A program made the position numbers and the translations under genes. The notes below the pieces were generated by a model that had not been told where the DNA came from, did not search any database, and was given only the letters and a program-made list of their open reading frames with translations. A stretch of DNA of 64,000 bases, from contig JBNKDG010000004.1 in assembly GCA_050288165.1 (NCBI GenBank), positions 248,001-312,000 of the forward strand, in the 5' to 3' direction. The first letter of the stretch is position 1. The number at the start of each line of letters is the position of its first letter. Of the stretch, positions 24,560 through 33,219 are shown piece after piece. The stretch comes from JAPHTQ01 sp050288165. Lineage in GTDB: Bacteria > Pseudomonadota > Gammaproteobacteria > Thiohalomonadales > Thiohalomonadaceae.

Positions 24560-26344
24560 CTATTGCTGGTAACTCAGTGTGAGGTAGGCGGAGGCCCCGG
24601 CAGCAGTATAGCCATAGGCCAGCGCATACTCTTCATCCAGCAGGTTGTCGATACGGCCACGTAGTACCCATTGCTTGTCCAGGCGGTATTCACCGGTGAG
24701 ATTGAGGAGGGTGAATGCTGATAGCTTCGCGCCACCGAAATCAGTGCGCGGGCCGGTGTAGCTTGCTTCGATACCGATACTGGTTTTGTCATCGAGCGGG
24801 CCGCGTGCGCTAAATTGTACTTTTTTCTCGGCACGACGGATGAGTTGTGTGCCGCTGTCGAGGTCTTCGGTTTTTTGCAGCGTGACAGCGCTGTTCAGTT
24901 GCCAACTACCGATCTGCTTTCCGTATTCCAGCTCCAGTCCTTCCAACTGTGCGCGACCGACGTTGACCGCAGTCCAGGTGTTCGGATCGGACTGAATCAT
25001 GTTTTTCAGGCGAGTGCGGTAGATACTGGCCTGGAAGCCATGCAGTCGGTAACCGATCTCACCGGTGGTCGACTCTTCCGGTTTGAGATTCGTATCGCCA
25101 TAACCGGGATAGTAGAGCTCGTTAAACACCGGGGCCTTAAAGGCGCTGGCGTAGGTAGCGTAAAGATGACCTTCAGCAATACGGCTACCGAGGGTAACGC
25201 GCCCGGTGTTGTGTTGGCCGTAGACGCTATGGTCGTCGCCACGCGCGCCGACTAATACGTCATAACGGGCGTTTCTCCACTGGTACTGCAGATAGGCGGC
25301 ACTATTGTCGAGTGTCTCGTTGTAGCTGCCGTCGATGATGCCATTGTCCTGTTGCCAGTCGACACCGAGTGTGAGGAGTTGGTTTTCGCTGAGCGAGATA
25401 TCGTTTTGCCAGTTGGCACCGCGACGGTGGCTGTGAATGATCGCAGGCCAACTGTCGTGTGATTGGTAGCGTTGTTCACTGGCATTGACTACCAGACGTT
25501 GCGACCAGTTGTAGAGGGTTTGCCAGTCGAGACGCAGTTCGCCGCTGCTATTGTCGGTTTCGTCGTGGGCATTGGTGTAACCGGTGTTGTCATATTCACT
25601 GCTGCTTTTATTGCGCAGCAGATTGAAACTGATTTGTGTTGTATCGCTCGGTGCCATGGTGAAACCGGCGTCGATACTCGTATTGCGATAACCGTCGTCG
25701 TCCGCTTCATAGGCACTGGAGTTGCTGTTGGTGGCAGAGAAACCATCGCTCTGCTCGTGGCTGAGATTGATATGGTAGTTAGCGCTACCGATCTGTCCAC
25801 CGCCGCCGATGCTGGCTTTGGCGGTGCCGTAGCTGCCGCCGCCGAGTGTGGCGTGCAGTTTGTCGCCCTTGCGGGTAAAGATTTGAATCACACCGCCGAT
25901 CGCTTCAGAGCCGTAGAGGCTGGAACCGGGACCACGGACGATCTCGATACGTTCGATCTGTTCCAGCGATAACCCCGACCAGTTGAATGCACCACTGGTG
26001 ACCGAAGAAGCACGTACACCGTCGACCAGTATCAGTGCATGATCGCTCTCGCCGCCTCGTAGTAGCAATATGGTTGTGCTGCCCGGTCCGCCGTTACGAC
26101 TGAAGTCGATCCCGGGTACGCTGCTTTGCAGTAGATCCATCACGCTGTTGCTCTGGCTCGCTTCAATCTCTTCGCGCGTGATCACGGTAACCGCGGCCAG
26201 GGTATCGTCGACACTTTGTGCTGTACGTGTGGCAGTGACGATCACCGCAGCATCGGAGTCCTCCGCGGCATTGGCGGAAATGGAATGGATCGAGAGTGTT
26301 GACGACAGTATCAGCGTCGTCATGAAAAAATGATTTGCTTGCAT
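24560..26344 (-). CDS. btuB: TonB-dependent vitamin B12 receptor BtuB
   Basis: Outer membrane receptor for cobalamin, 594 residues. A signal peptide (LSSTLSIHSISANA) precedes the TonB-box region (AVIVTATRTAQS), then the plug domain (VTVITREEIEASQS, VPGIDFSRNGGPG, LILVDGVRAS, IEIVRGPGSSLYGSEAIGGV). The rest is the barrel, with FKAPVFNELYYPGYGD and NLKPEESTTGEIG typical of BtuB, and the terminal strand ends LTLSYQQ. A cobalamin riboswitch lies in its leader. With the downstream TonB-like and adenosyltransferase genes it forms a B12 uptake and activation operon. Confidence 0.95.
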   Translation of the reverse strand: MQANHFFMTTLILSSTLSIHSISANAAEDSDAAVIVTATRTAQSVDDTLAAVTVITREEIEASQSNSVMDLLQSSVPGIDFSRNGGPGSTTILLLRGGESDHALILVDGVRASSVTSGAFNWSGLSLEQIERIEIVRGPGSSLYGSEAIGGVIQIFTRKGDKLHATLGGGSYGTAKASIGGGGQIGSANYHINLSHEQSDGFSATNSNSSAYEADDDGYRNTSIDAGFTMAPSDTTQISFNLLRNKSSSEYDNTGYTNAHDETDNSSGELRLDWQTLYNWSQRLVVNASEQRYQSHDSWPAIIHSHRRGANWQNDISLSENQLLTLGVDWQQDNGIIDGSYNETLDNSAAYLQYQWRNARYDVLVGARGDDHSVYGQHNTGRVTLGSRIAEGHLYATYASAFKAPVFNELYYPGYGDTNLKPEESTTGEIGYRLHGFQASIYRTRLKNMIQSDPNTWTAVNVGRAQLEGLELEYGKQIGSWQLNSAVTLQKTEDLDSGTQLIRRAEKKVQFSARGPLDDKTSIGIEASYTGPRTDFGGAKLSAFTLLNLTGEYRLDKQWVLRGRIDNLLDEEYALAYGYTAAGASAYLTLSYQQ

Positions 26345-26482
26345 TGTTATCCCCTGCGCTCACCCGCGCATTACATGGTCATGTACGCCAGGCGGTGTGG
26401 AGGGGGGATGAAGAGGGGCAACGGAGCTGTGAGAGTTCGTATGCACCCGAACGCCGCCCACCGCAGCACTGGCATGTCTGCT

Positions 26483-26690
26483 TCAGGCCGGTCTCCGGGC
26501 TTGCGGTTGGAACCCTGAGGTTCCGGCTCGGCCGCCTTCCCACGTCATAGACGCAGTGGCTGTGTGGCCGGGCCATTAACCGCTTACCGTTGCGGGGGCA
26601 GCGTCGGAATTGTCGTGATTCCCGTATTGGGCGACGCACCGACTTCCCGTTTCATTCCGTGGAGCGGAAGCTCCGTGGAACACCTGAAAC
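26483..26690 (-). promoter_or_regulatory. Cobalamin riboswitch upstream of btuB
   Basis: Read on the minus strand, this leader shows the B12-riboswitch landmarks in order: a CAGGTGTTCCACGG 5' stem, GAAACGGGAAGTCGGTGCG, the B12-box GCTGCCCCCGCAACGGTAAG, GCCACTG, GGGAAGGCGGCCG and the closing AAGCCCGGAGACCGGCCTG. About 140 bases separate it from the btuB ATG. B12 binding would be expected to lower btuB expression. Confidence 0.95.
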
Positions 26691-27032
26691 TGCGGGCAAC
26701 TGTACTTAGCCGCCGTGGCCGATGTCAACCGGCGGTGCCATGACAGGCAATAACCCAATGAAATAAAAAGCTATTTCTAATTTACCGGGGGGTGCGGAAT
26801 TGTACAAAATGTGTTCGAGATAGCGGAAACTTGCTGCCGTACCTCCTAATCTGGGCTTAATGGTTGGAGGTTTTGCCGCCGGATCGCGGAGGTGCAGAGG
26901 GCTCACTGGCAGGGTGTTGTACAGTGAAATTATGGACTAAACTTTATGCTCTACTTCATGGAATTGAAATAACAGCTTGTATTGTATGATAATCTGCAGT
27001 CCTGACACGGCTCAGACCCATTTAGAGAAGCC
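26691..27032 (+). promoter_or_regulatory. Intergenic region with probable sigma70 promoter for the ParA-like gene
   Basis: No gene is visible here. TTGAAA at 26964-26969 and GATAAT at 26988-26993, 18 bases apart, form a plausible promoter for the gene at 27033. The btuB promoter, reading left, must also lie in the right part of this region. A GC-rich arm pair (CCGCCG / CGGCGG) at about 26710-26735 adjoins the riboswitch. Confidence 0.5.
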
Positions 27033-27806
27033 ATGATGCAACCGAGCGACACACCACAGAACGGTACAGTAGAAGTCATCTCCAGTGCCGTCACATTGCC
27101 GAACGCTGCGCCGCGTGCGCAGAAGATTCGTCGTGTCCTGGTGGTTAACGCCAAGGGCGGCTGTGGCAAGACCACCATCGCCACCAACCTTGCCAGTTAC
27201 TACGCATCCCGTGGTATGTCGGTGACGCTGGCCGATCACGATCCGCAAGGTTCCAGCACCCAATGGCTCTCGCTTCGTTCCGATGAACATCCGCAGATCA
27301 GCGGTGTTGCTGCCTACCGTAAACCCGATGCCGCGGTGACCCGCACCTGGCAACTGCGCACACCGACCAATACCGATGTGATGATCCTCGATGCTCCCGC
27401 CGGGGTGCATGGGATGCAACTGGTGGAACTGGTGCGCGAGTCCGACACCATCATCATCCCGGTGTTGCCGTCGCCTATCGATATCCATGCCGCCTCGCAC
27501 TTCATCAAGGATCTCTTGCTGGTGGCGAAAGTACGTGCCCGTTCTATCCGTCTCGGCGTGGTGGCCAACCGGGTGCGCAGCAAAACCAAGGTCTATCAAT
27601 CGCTGCAACGCTTCCTTACCAGCCTGCAGATCCCCTTCGTGACTTATCTGCGTGACACCCAGAACTACGTGCAATCCTCTGAGTCAGGACTCGGGGTTTA
27701 CGAGTGGACAGGGCACAACGTCAAGCAGGAACGTCGCCAGTGGGAAAAGTTGATCCGCTGGATTGAGGAAGATAACGAAACGCATTCCACTACCGATCAG
27801 CGATAG
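27033..27806 (+). CDS. ParA/MinD-family P-loop ATPase
   Basis: 257 residues. Residues 1-28 are a variable leader, then VLVVNAKGGCGKTTIATNLA gives the deviant Walker A (KGGxGKT) of ParA proteins, with LADHDPQGSSTQWLS, VMILDAPAGVHG (Walker B region) and SIRLGVVANRVRSKT. No ParB, DNA-binding domain or parS site is adjacent, so this is an orphan ParA of the kind that can position cellular cargo or act in regulation. Its 3' end overlaps the convergent btuD-like stop by ten bases. Family is clear; role is unknown. Confidence 0.9.
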   Translation: MMQPSDTPQNGTVEVISSAVTLPNAAPRAQKIRRVLVVNAKGGCGKTTIATNLASYYASRGMSVTLADHDPQGSSTQWLSLRSDEHPQISGVAAYRKPDAAVTRTWQLRTPTNTDVMILDAPAGVHGMQLVELVRESDTIIIPVLPSPIDIHAASHFIKDLLLVAKVRARSIRLGVVANRVRSKTKVYQSLQRFLTSLQIPFVTYLRDTQNYVQSSESGLGVYEWTGHNVKQERRQWEKLIRWIEEDNETHSTTDQR

Positions 27807-28561
27807 CGGAACCAGCTTCCCGTTTCACTCTCCAGTTGTTCGATCTCACAGTTGTAGAGGCTGCTGAGTTTTTCCGCCGTCAGCATCTCTTCCACGCTTC
27901 CCTGTTGCCATTCACCTGTGCCATTGAGTAGCAGGATTCGGTCACAACAATAGGCCGCCTGATTCGGTTCGTGCAGCACCATCATCACCGCATCACCATC
28001 CGTACACCGTTCACGTACCGTATTCAGCAGGAGTTGCTGGTGTCGCAGGTCGAGATGGTTGAGCGGTTCGTCCAGCAGCATCAGTGCCGGTGCCTGAGTC
28101 AGCAGGGTAGCCAATGCCACCCGGCGACGTTCGCCACCGGAGAGGGTTTGTATCTGCCGTTGTTCCAGCCCACCCAGTTCCAGCTGCTGCAACGCCGCAC
28201 GGGCCAGTGTCAGGTCTTCTTCACCTTCATTCTGCCAGTGCCCCAGGTGGGGATGACGGCCACTAAGCACCTCCTCCAGCACCGTGGCAGGAAAGGGGTC
28301 GTGACTCTCCTGTAACAGCAGTCCTAACTGTTGGGCGATAGTGCGGCGTGGGAGCTGTGCCAGGGGTTCCTCGTTGAGGGTGATGGAACCGGAGATGGGC
28401 GGGTTTAGCCCCGCCAGGGTGTGCAGCAGGGTGGTCTTGCCGCTGCCGTTGGGGCCGAGGATGCCCCAGCACTCGCCCGCGTTGACCTCCAGCGACAGAC
28501 CGTCGCAGAGCAAGCGCCCGCTAATGCCGAAGGCCAGATTCTGCGTACGCAGCAGGCTCAT
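27797..28561 (-). CDS. btuD: Cobalamin/iron-chelate ABC transporter ATP-binding protein (BtuD-like)
   Basis: 254-residue ABC ATPase with Walker A LGPNGSGKTTLL, Q-loop LLLQESHDPFP, signature LSGGERRRVALA, Walker B LMLLDEPLNHLD and a switch His in MMVLHEPNQAA. It belongs to the FecE/BtuD/FhuC subgroup. The ATG overlaps the btuC stop. With the BtuF-like protein at 18.6 kb it would complete a BtuCDF importer. The local B12 genes make cobalamin the likeliest substrate, though siderophores cannot be excluded from sequence. Confidence 0.88.
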   Translation of the reverse strand: MSLLRTQNLAFGISGRLLCDGLSLEVNAGECWGILGPNGSGKTTLLHTLAGLNPPISGSITLNEEPLAQLPRRTIAQQLGLLLQESHDPFPATVLEEVLSGRHPHLGHWQNEGEEDLTLARAALQQLELGGLEQRQIQTLSGGERRRVALATLLTQAPALMLLDEPLNHLDLRHQQLLLNTVRERCTDGDAVMMVLHEPNQAAYCCDRILLLNGTGEWQQGSVEEMLTAEKLSSLYNCEIEQLESETGSWFRYR

Positions 28562-29532
28562 TGCCGGTAGCCCCGTTGCAGCAGGTACAGGAACAGTGGT
28601 ACCCCGAGCAGCGCGGTGAGTACACCGACGGGCAACTGCTGCGGCGCGAACAGGGTACGCGCCAGGGTGTCGGCCAGCAGCAACAGGCTTCCACCGGCCA
28701 ATACCGAAGCGGGCAACAGCCAGCGGTGGTCGGAACCGCCGATCAGGCGCAGCAGGTGCGGCACCACCAGGCCGACGAAGCCGACACTGCCGCCGATGGA
28801 AACGGCACCGGCGGTGAGTAGCGAAGCGCCGAGGTAGAGTTGCAGGCGCTGGCCGGGAACGGTCACCCCCAGAGCGGCGGCCTGCCGGTCGCCACGGGCC
28901 AGCAGGTTGAGGTTGCGTGCAGCGGGCAGGTTCAGCAGCAGCACTGCTACCAGCAATAGCATACCGGTAAGCCAGTGGCCGCCGTGGCTGAGGTCACCCA
29001 TCAGCCAGAACAGCATACCGGGCAGGTTGTGTTGCGGCGCGATGGAGAGGATGAAGCTGATCAGTGCCCCCCAACCGGCAGCGATCACCACACCGGTCAG
29101 CAGCAGGCGGTTGGCCGACCAGGGGCCACGACCATGGGCCAGACCAAACACCAGCAGGGTGGAGAGCAGCGCACCGGCGAGAGCGGCAAGGTTAATCATC
29201 AGACTGGCGGCGCCCAGCAGCATGGCCAGCAATGCGCCGGTGGCGGCGCCGCCGGAGGTGCCGAGTATGTAGGGATCGGCCAGCGGGTTGCCCAGCAACA
29301 CCTGCATCTGCGCCCCGGCCAGGGCCAGCATGCCTCCGACGGCAAAGGCGGCCAGCGCCCGCGGCAGACGTAGCTCCAGAATTACCTGAGCGGGGATGCC
29401 GTCACCATGCCCGGTAAGGATGCGCAACAGCTCGCCCGGACCGATATTGGCCCCGCCCAGGCTGAGCGCCGCCAGCAGCGAGATCAGCGTCAGCGCGATC
29501 AGCAGCAGGAAAAGCGGTAGTGGGCGGTTCAT
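28558..29532 (-). CDS. btuC: FecCD/BtuC-family ABC transporter permease
   Basis: 324-residue inner membrane permease with about ten helices. Family landmarks are LELRLPRALAAFAVGGMLAL, AGAQMQVLLGNPLADPYILG, TSGGAATGAL, LGVTVPG, GSVGFVGLVVPHLLRLIGG and the C-terminal LPVGVLTALLGVPLFLYLL. The frame is open to 29601, but the ATG at 29532 gives the expected N-terminus (MNRPLPLFLLL). It overlaps btuD by four bases and ends the stretch that begins with the HAD gene four bases upstream on the same strand. Confidence 0.92.
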   Translation of the reverse strand: MNRPLPLFLLLIALTLISLLAALSLGGANIGPGELLRILTGHGDGIPAQVILELRLPRALAAFAVGGMLALAGAQMQVLLGNPLADPYILGTSGGAATGALLAMLLGAASLMINLAALAGALLSTLLVFGLAHGRGPWSANRLLLTGVVIAAGWGALISFILSIAPQHNLPGMLFWLMGDLSHGGHWLTGMLLLVAVLLLNLPAARNLNLLARGDRQAAALGVTVPGQRLQLYLGASLLTAGAVSIGGSVGFVGLVVPHLLRLIGGSDHRWLLPASVLAGGSLLLLADTLARTLFAPQQLPVGVLTALLGVPLFLYLLQRGYRQ

Positions 29533-29536
29533 GTGC

Positions 29537-30196
29537 CTAGCGCAGAGTGATCTGCTGCCAGCCCTTCTGTTCGGCGTGGGCACTGAGGGTCTCGTCGGCA
29601 TCTACTGCCACCGGGTGATCCACCCGTTCCAGCAGCGGGATATCGTTCTGCGAATCGCTGTAGAACCAGCTTCCGGCGAGGTTGTAGCCGGTTTTTTCCA
29701 GCCACTGGTTGAGACGGATCACCTTACCCTCCTGGAAGCAGGGAGTACCTTCCAGTTCGCCGGTGTAGTGGCCGTCGAGGATCTGCGGCTCGGTGGCGAG
29801 CATGTCGTCGACAGCGAAGGCCTTGCCGATGGGCTCGGTGACAAAGCGATTGGTGGCGGTGATGATCAGCAGGTAGTCACCCTGATCGCGGTGCTGTTGC
29901 AGTAGCGCTTTGGCCCTGGGCAGCATAATCGGCTCGATCTTTTCGCGCATGAACTGCTGGCGCCAGGTGTCCAGCGTTGCCATGTCGTGTTCGGTCAGCG
30001 GGCGCAGGCTGAAACGCAGGAATTCGTAGATATCCAGGGTGCCCGCCTTGTATTCGTCGTAGAAACGCTGGTTCTCGCGTTCGTATTTGGGGCCGTCGAC
30101 GATCCCCTGTTCGACCAGAAAGCGTCCCCACAGGTAGTCGCTGTCGCCGCCCAGCAGGGTGTTATCCAGGTCGAAGATTGCCAGTGCCAAAACCAT
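29537..30196 (-). CDS. HAD-superfamily (subfamily IB) phosphatase
   Basis: 219 residues with HAD motif I FDLDNTLLGGDSD, motif II LIITATNRF, and motif III/IV region GSWFYSDSQNDIPLLE, the PSP-like subfamily that dephosphorylates small molecules such as phosphoserine or histidinol phosphate. A divergent neighbour of rppH-ptsP, an arrangement also known in Pseudomonas. The frame opens at 30466, but the protein fold begins near 30196. The ATG at 30196 has an AAGGAG almost touching it, whereas a TTG at 30190 sits seven bases from the same AAGGAG; the TTG may be the true start. Substrate unknown. Confidence 0.85.
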   Translation of the reverse strand: MVLALAIFDLDNTLLGGDSDYLWGRFLVEQGIVDGPKYERENQRFYDEYKAGTLDIYEFLRFSLRPLTEHDMATLDTWRQQFMREKIEPIMLPRAKALLQQHRDQGDYLLIITATNRFVTEPIGKAFAVDDMLATEPQILDGHYTGELEGTPCFQEGKVIRLNQWLEKTGYNLAGSWFYSDSQNDIPLLERVDHPVAVDADETLSAHAEQKGWQQITLR

Positions 30197-30337
30197 TCTC
30201 CTTGCCAATGGGAAAGGGGCCATCATACTGGCCGTGAGGGGCGGCGAAAAGCGTGACAGGCTTGCCCATTTTCCGATTTGCCCAAATATGGGATGTGTGG
30301 AAGAATCATTCTCATTGGTATTTTCGGACTTGTTCAA

Positions 30338-30874
30338 GTGATTGATTCGCAAGGTTATAGGGCGAACGTAGGGATTATCCTGAGTAACCGGGAGGGGCGC
30401 GTATTGTGGGCGCGTCGCCTGGGACAGGATTCCTGGCAGTTTCCCCAGGGCGGAATCAAGTCTCACGAGACGCCTGAAGAGGCGCTGTTTCGTGAGTTGC
30501 GCGAGGAGATCGGCCTGACCCCGGAGCAGGTGGAGATCATCGGCAGCACCCGTGGCTGGCTGCGTTATCGTCTGCCCAAACGCTTTATCCGTTTTCGTAG
30601 CAAGCCACTCTGTATCGGGCAGAAACAGCGCTGGTATGTGCTGCGCCTGCTGGTCGATGATGACGCGGTGCGCCTCGATGTCAGCGACAAACCTGAATTC
30701 GAAGAGTGGCGTTGGGTAGACTACTGGCTACCATTGAAGGAGATCGTTTTCTTCAAACGCCAGGTGTACAAAAAGGCTTTATTGGAACTGGAAGAGACGC
30801 TGTTCCCGGAGCGTGAGCGTAGCCATCGTGGCAACGACGTATCCGATGGAGTTTCGCGTCAGCGCCATATCTAA
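30338..30874 (+). CDS. rppH: RNA pyrophosphohydrolase (Nudix)
   Basis: Removes pyrophosphate from the 5' end of mRNA and so starts RNase E-dependent decay. The 178-residue protein starts at a GTG (VIDSQGYRANVGIIL, the conserved RppH N-terminus). It carries WQFPQGGIKSHETPEEA followed by FRELREEIGL, which together form the Nudix box, and the RppH-specific YRLPKRFIR and GQKQRWYVLRLL. A longer frame from a TTG at 30278 adds non-conserved residues and is rejected. It is followed 61 bases later by ptsP, the common rppH-ptsP order. Confidence 0.95.
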   Translation: MIDSQGYRANVGIILSNREGRVLWARRLGQDSWQFPQGGIKSHETPEEALFRELREEIGLTPEQVEIIGSTRGWLRYRLPKRFIRFRSKPLCIGQKQRWYVLRLLVDDDAVRLDVSDKPEFEEWRWVDYWLPLKEIVFFKRQVYKKALLELEETLFPERERSHRGNDVSDGVSRQRHI

Positions 30875-30935
30875 ACCCCACAGGTTTTTTTTGTTTTAGA
30901 ATCGTTCCGCTGCATCACGCAGCAAGGGAAACTGC

Positions 30936-33200
30936 ATGCTTGATATTCTGCGCAGCATCGTCACCGGGGTAAACGCCGCCAGGAATCTGGAACAGGCGCT
31001 GGCCTTTATCGTCGAGCGGGTCAAGTCCGCGCTCGAGGTGGATGTCTGTTCCGTCTATTTGACCGATAAAGAATCCGATGAACTGGTGTTGATGGCAACC
31101 GATGGCCTGTTGCAGGCGTCGGTCGGTTTCGTACGTTTGAAGTTCGAAGAAGGCTTGGTCGGTCTGGTAGCGCAGCGTGCCGAGTTGGTGAACCTCGCTG
31201 ATGCCCCGGATCATCCCCGTTATCGCTACTTCCCTGAAACCGGCGAAGAGTTGTATCACGCTTTTCTCGGTGTGCCGATTATTCACCAGCGCAAAGTGCT
31301 TGGCGTACTAGTATTGCAACAGCATGCAACGAAACGTTACGACGAAGATATCGTCACTGTGCTGGTGACGATTGCCGCGCAACTGGCCGGTGCCATCGTG
31401 CATGCGGAAACCAGCGGCGGTATCGAAGCGCTGCTCGGTCAACGTGGCCTGAATGGTTACACTCTGCGCGGTCTGCCGGGTGCCCCCGGTGTTGCCATCG
31501 GTAAGGCAGTGGCGGTGCTGGCTCACGCGGATATCGAGAGTATTCCGGATCGTCCCGCCGACGATGTGAAGGCAGAGCAGAAACGTTTCGTTGACGCAGT
31601 GAACGCGGTGCGTGGCGAGATCCACGAAATGGTGGAGAACATGAGCACGGTGTTGCCTGCGGCCGACAGTCTGTTGTTCGATGCTTATCTGATGATGCTC
31701 GACAGCGACAGCCTGATCGACGGGGTAAAAGAGGGGATTCGTAAAGGTAACTGGGCGCCCGGTGCCCTGCGCGAGACCTTCCGTGAACACATCAACGCCT
31801 TTGATGAGATGGATGATCCCTATCTGCGCGAGCGTGCCGAGGATATCCGTGATCTGGGACGGCGCATTCTCAGTCATCTGCAACAGAAACCGACCCGTGG
31901 CGCACGCTATCCGAAAAACACGGTACTGATCGGCGAGGAGATCTCCGCGTCGATGCTGGCCGAGGTGCCGCCGAAAAGTCTTGCCGGTGTGGTTTCGGTG
32001 CGTGGTTCCAGCACTTCGCATACCGCGATCCTGGCACGTGCGTTGGGTATACCGGCGGTGCTCGGCGTTGAAGACCTGCGGGTGGCCTGGGTCGACGGTA
32101 TGGAGATCGTTGCCGACGGCTATTCCGGTCGGGTCTTTGCCAATCCCTCAAAAGAGATCAAGAAAGAGTATCGTCGACTGCAGCAGGAAGAGCAGGAGCT
32201 CAAGGAAGACCTGAAAGGTCTGCGCGATCTGGAGTCGATGACCACTGACGGTGTGCATATTCCGCTTTATGCCAACACCGGTCTGCTTTCGGATATCCGT
32301 CCTTCGATCCAGAGTGGTGCCGAAGGTGTTGGTCTCTACCGTACCGAGTTTCCCTTTATGGTGCGCGATCGTTTTCCCGGTGAAGAGGAGCAGCGACAGG
32401 TCTATCGTCAGGTGCTGGAGTCGTTCTATCCGCGCCCGGTGACCATGCGCACCCTTGATGTGGGTGGCGACAAGGCGTTGCCTTACTTCCCAATCAATGA
32501 AGACAATCCGTTCCTCGGCTGGCGCGGTATCCGTATCACTCTGGACCACCCGGAGATCTTCCTGGTGCAGATCCGCGCCATGCTCAAGGCCAACGCCGGG
32601 CTGGATAACCTGAAGATGCTGCTGCCGATGATCACCACGCTCTCCGAGGTGGACGAGTCGCTGGCGCTGATCCACCGTGCGCATCAGGAGTTACTGGAAG
32701 AAGGGATTGAGATCAATCTGCCGGAGATCGGTGTGATGGTGGAAGTGCCTTCATTGATTTATCAGATCGGCTCACTGGCGCGGCGTGTCGATTTTATCTC
32801 CGTCGGTAGTAACGACCTGACCCAGTATCTGCTGGCGGTGGACCGCAACAACTCGCGGGTCGCTGGTCTTTACGACTCACTGCACCCCGCGATCGTGCAT
32901 GCACTTCATTCGGTGATGACACAGGCGAAAGCCCATCGTCTGCCGGTCAGTGTCTGTGGCGAGATGGCCGGCGATCCCGCGGCAGCGCTGCTGTTACTCG
33001 GTATGGGCAGCAACAGCCTGAGTATGAGTGCCTCCAGTCTGCAACGGATCAAGTGGGTGATCCGCAGCTTCAGCAAGCGCCGTGCGAAGAGCCTGTTGAG
33101 CAAGGTGATGGAGATGGAAGATGCGAAGGAGATTCGCCGCTATCTCGGCAAAGCGCTGGAGAAGGAAGGGCTAGGCGGATTGATCAGGGCTGGCAAGTAA
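30936..33200 (+). CDS. ptsP: Nitrogen-related PTS enzyme I, GAF-containing
   Basis: 754 residues, matching PtsP/EI-Ntr, which passes phosphate from PEP to NPr in the regulatory PTS. An N-terminal GAF domain (about 17-165) is followed by the PEP-utiliser N-terminal domain, the phosphohistidine domain with GSSTSHTAILARALGIPAVL (active His362), and the PEP-binding barrel with GLYRTEFPFM, DVGGDKALPYF, GVMVEVPSL, SVGSNDLTQY and VCGEMAGDP. All catalytic segments are intact. It shares strand and close spacing with rppH. Confidence 0.97.
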   Translation: MLDILRSIVTGVNAARNLEQALAFIVERVKSALEVDVCSVYLTDKESDELVLMATDGLLQASVGFVRLKFEEGLVGLVAQRAELVNLADAPDHPRYRYFPETGEELYHAFLGVPIIHQRKVLGVLVLQQHATKRYDEDIVTVLVTIAAQLAGAIVHAETSGGIEALLGQRGLNGYTLRGLPGAPGVAIGKAVAVLAHADIESIPDRPADDVKAEQKRFVDAVNAVRGEIHEMVENMSTVLPAADSLLFDAYLMMLDSDSLIDGVKEGIRKGNWAPGALRETFREHINAFDEMDDPYLRERAEDIRDLGRRILSHLQQKPTRGARYPKNTVLIGEEISASMLAEVPPKSLAGVVSVRGSSTSHTAILARALGIPAVLGVEDLRVAWVDGMEIVADGYSGRVFANPSKEIKKEYRRLQQEEQELKEDLKGLRDLESMTTDGVHIPLYANTGLLSDIRPSIQSGAEGVGLYRTEFPFMVRDRFPGEEEQRQVYRQVLESFYPRPVTMRTLDVGGDKALPYFPINEDNPFLGWRGIRITLDHPEIFLVQIRAMLKANAGLDNLKMLLPMITTLSEVDESLALIHRAHQELLEEGIEINLPEIGVMVEVPSLIYQIGSLARRVDFISVGSNDLTQYLLAVDRNNSRVAGLYDSLHPAIVHALHSVMTQAKAHRLPVSVCGEMAGDPAAALLLLGMGSNSLSMSASSLQRIKWVIRSFSKRRAKSLLSKVMEMEDAKEIRRYLGKALEKEGLGGLIRAGK

Positions 33201-33219
33201 TTTGTAACGAACCTGGGTT

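Noticed and set aside
26330..26758. Short frames on both strands upstream of btuB
   Set aside because: They fall within the cobalamin riboswitch and its leader.
27797..29532. Iron-siderophore transporter instead of B12
   Set aside because: The family covers both; surrounding B12 genes and the absence of siderophore genes favour B12, but the sequence alone does not exclude iron chelates.
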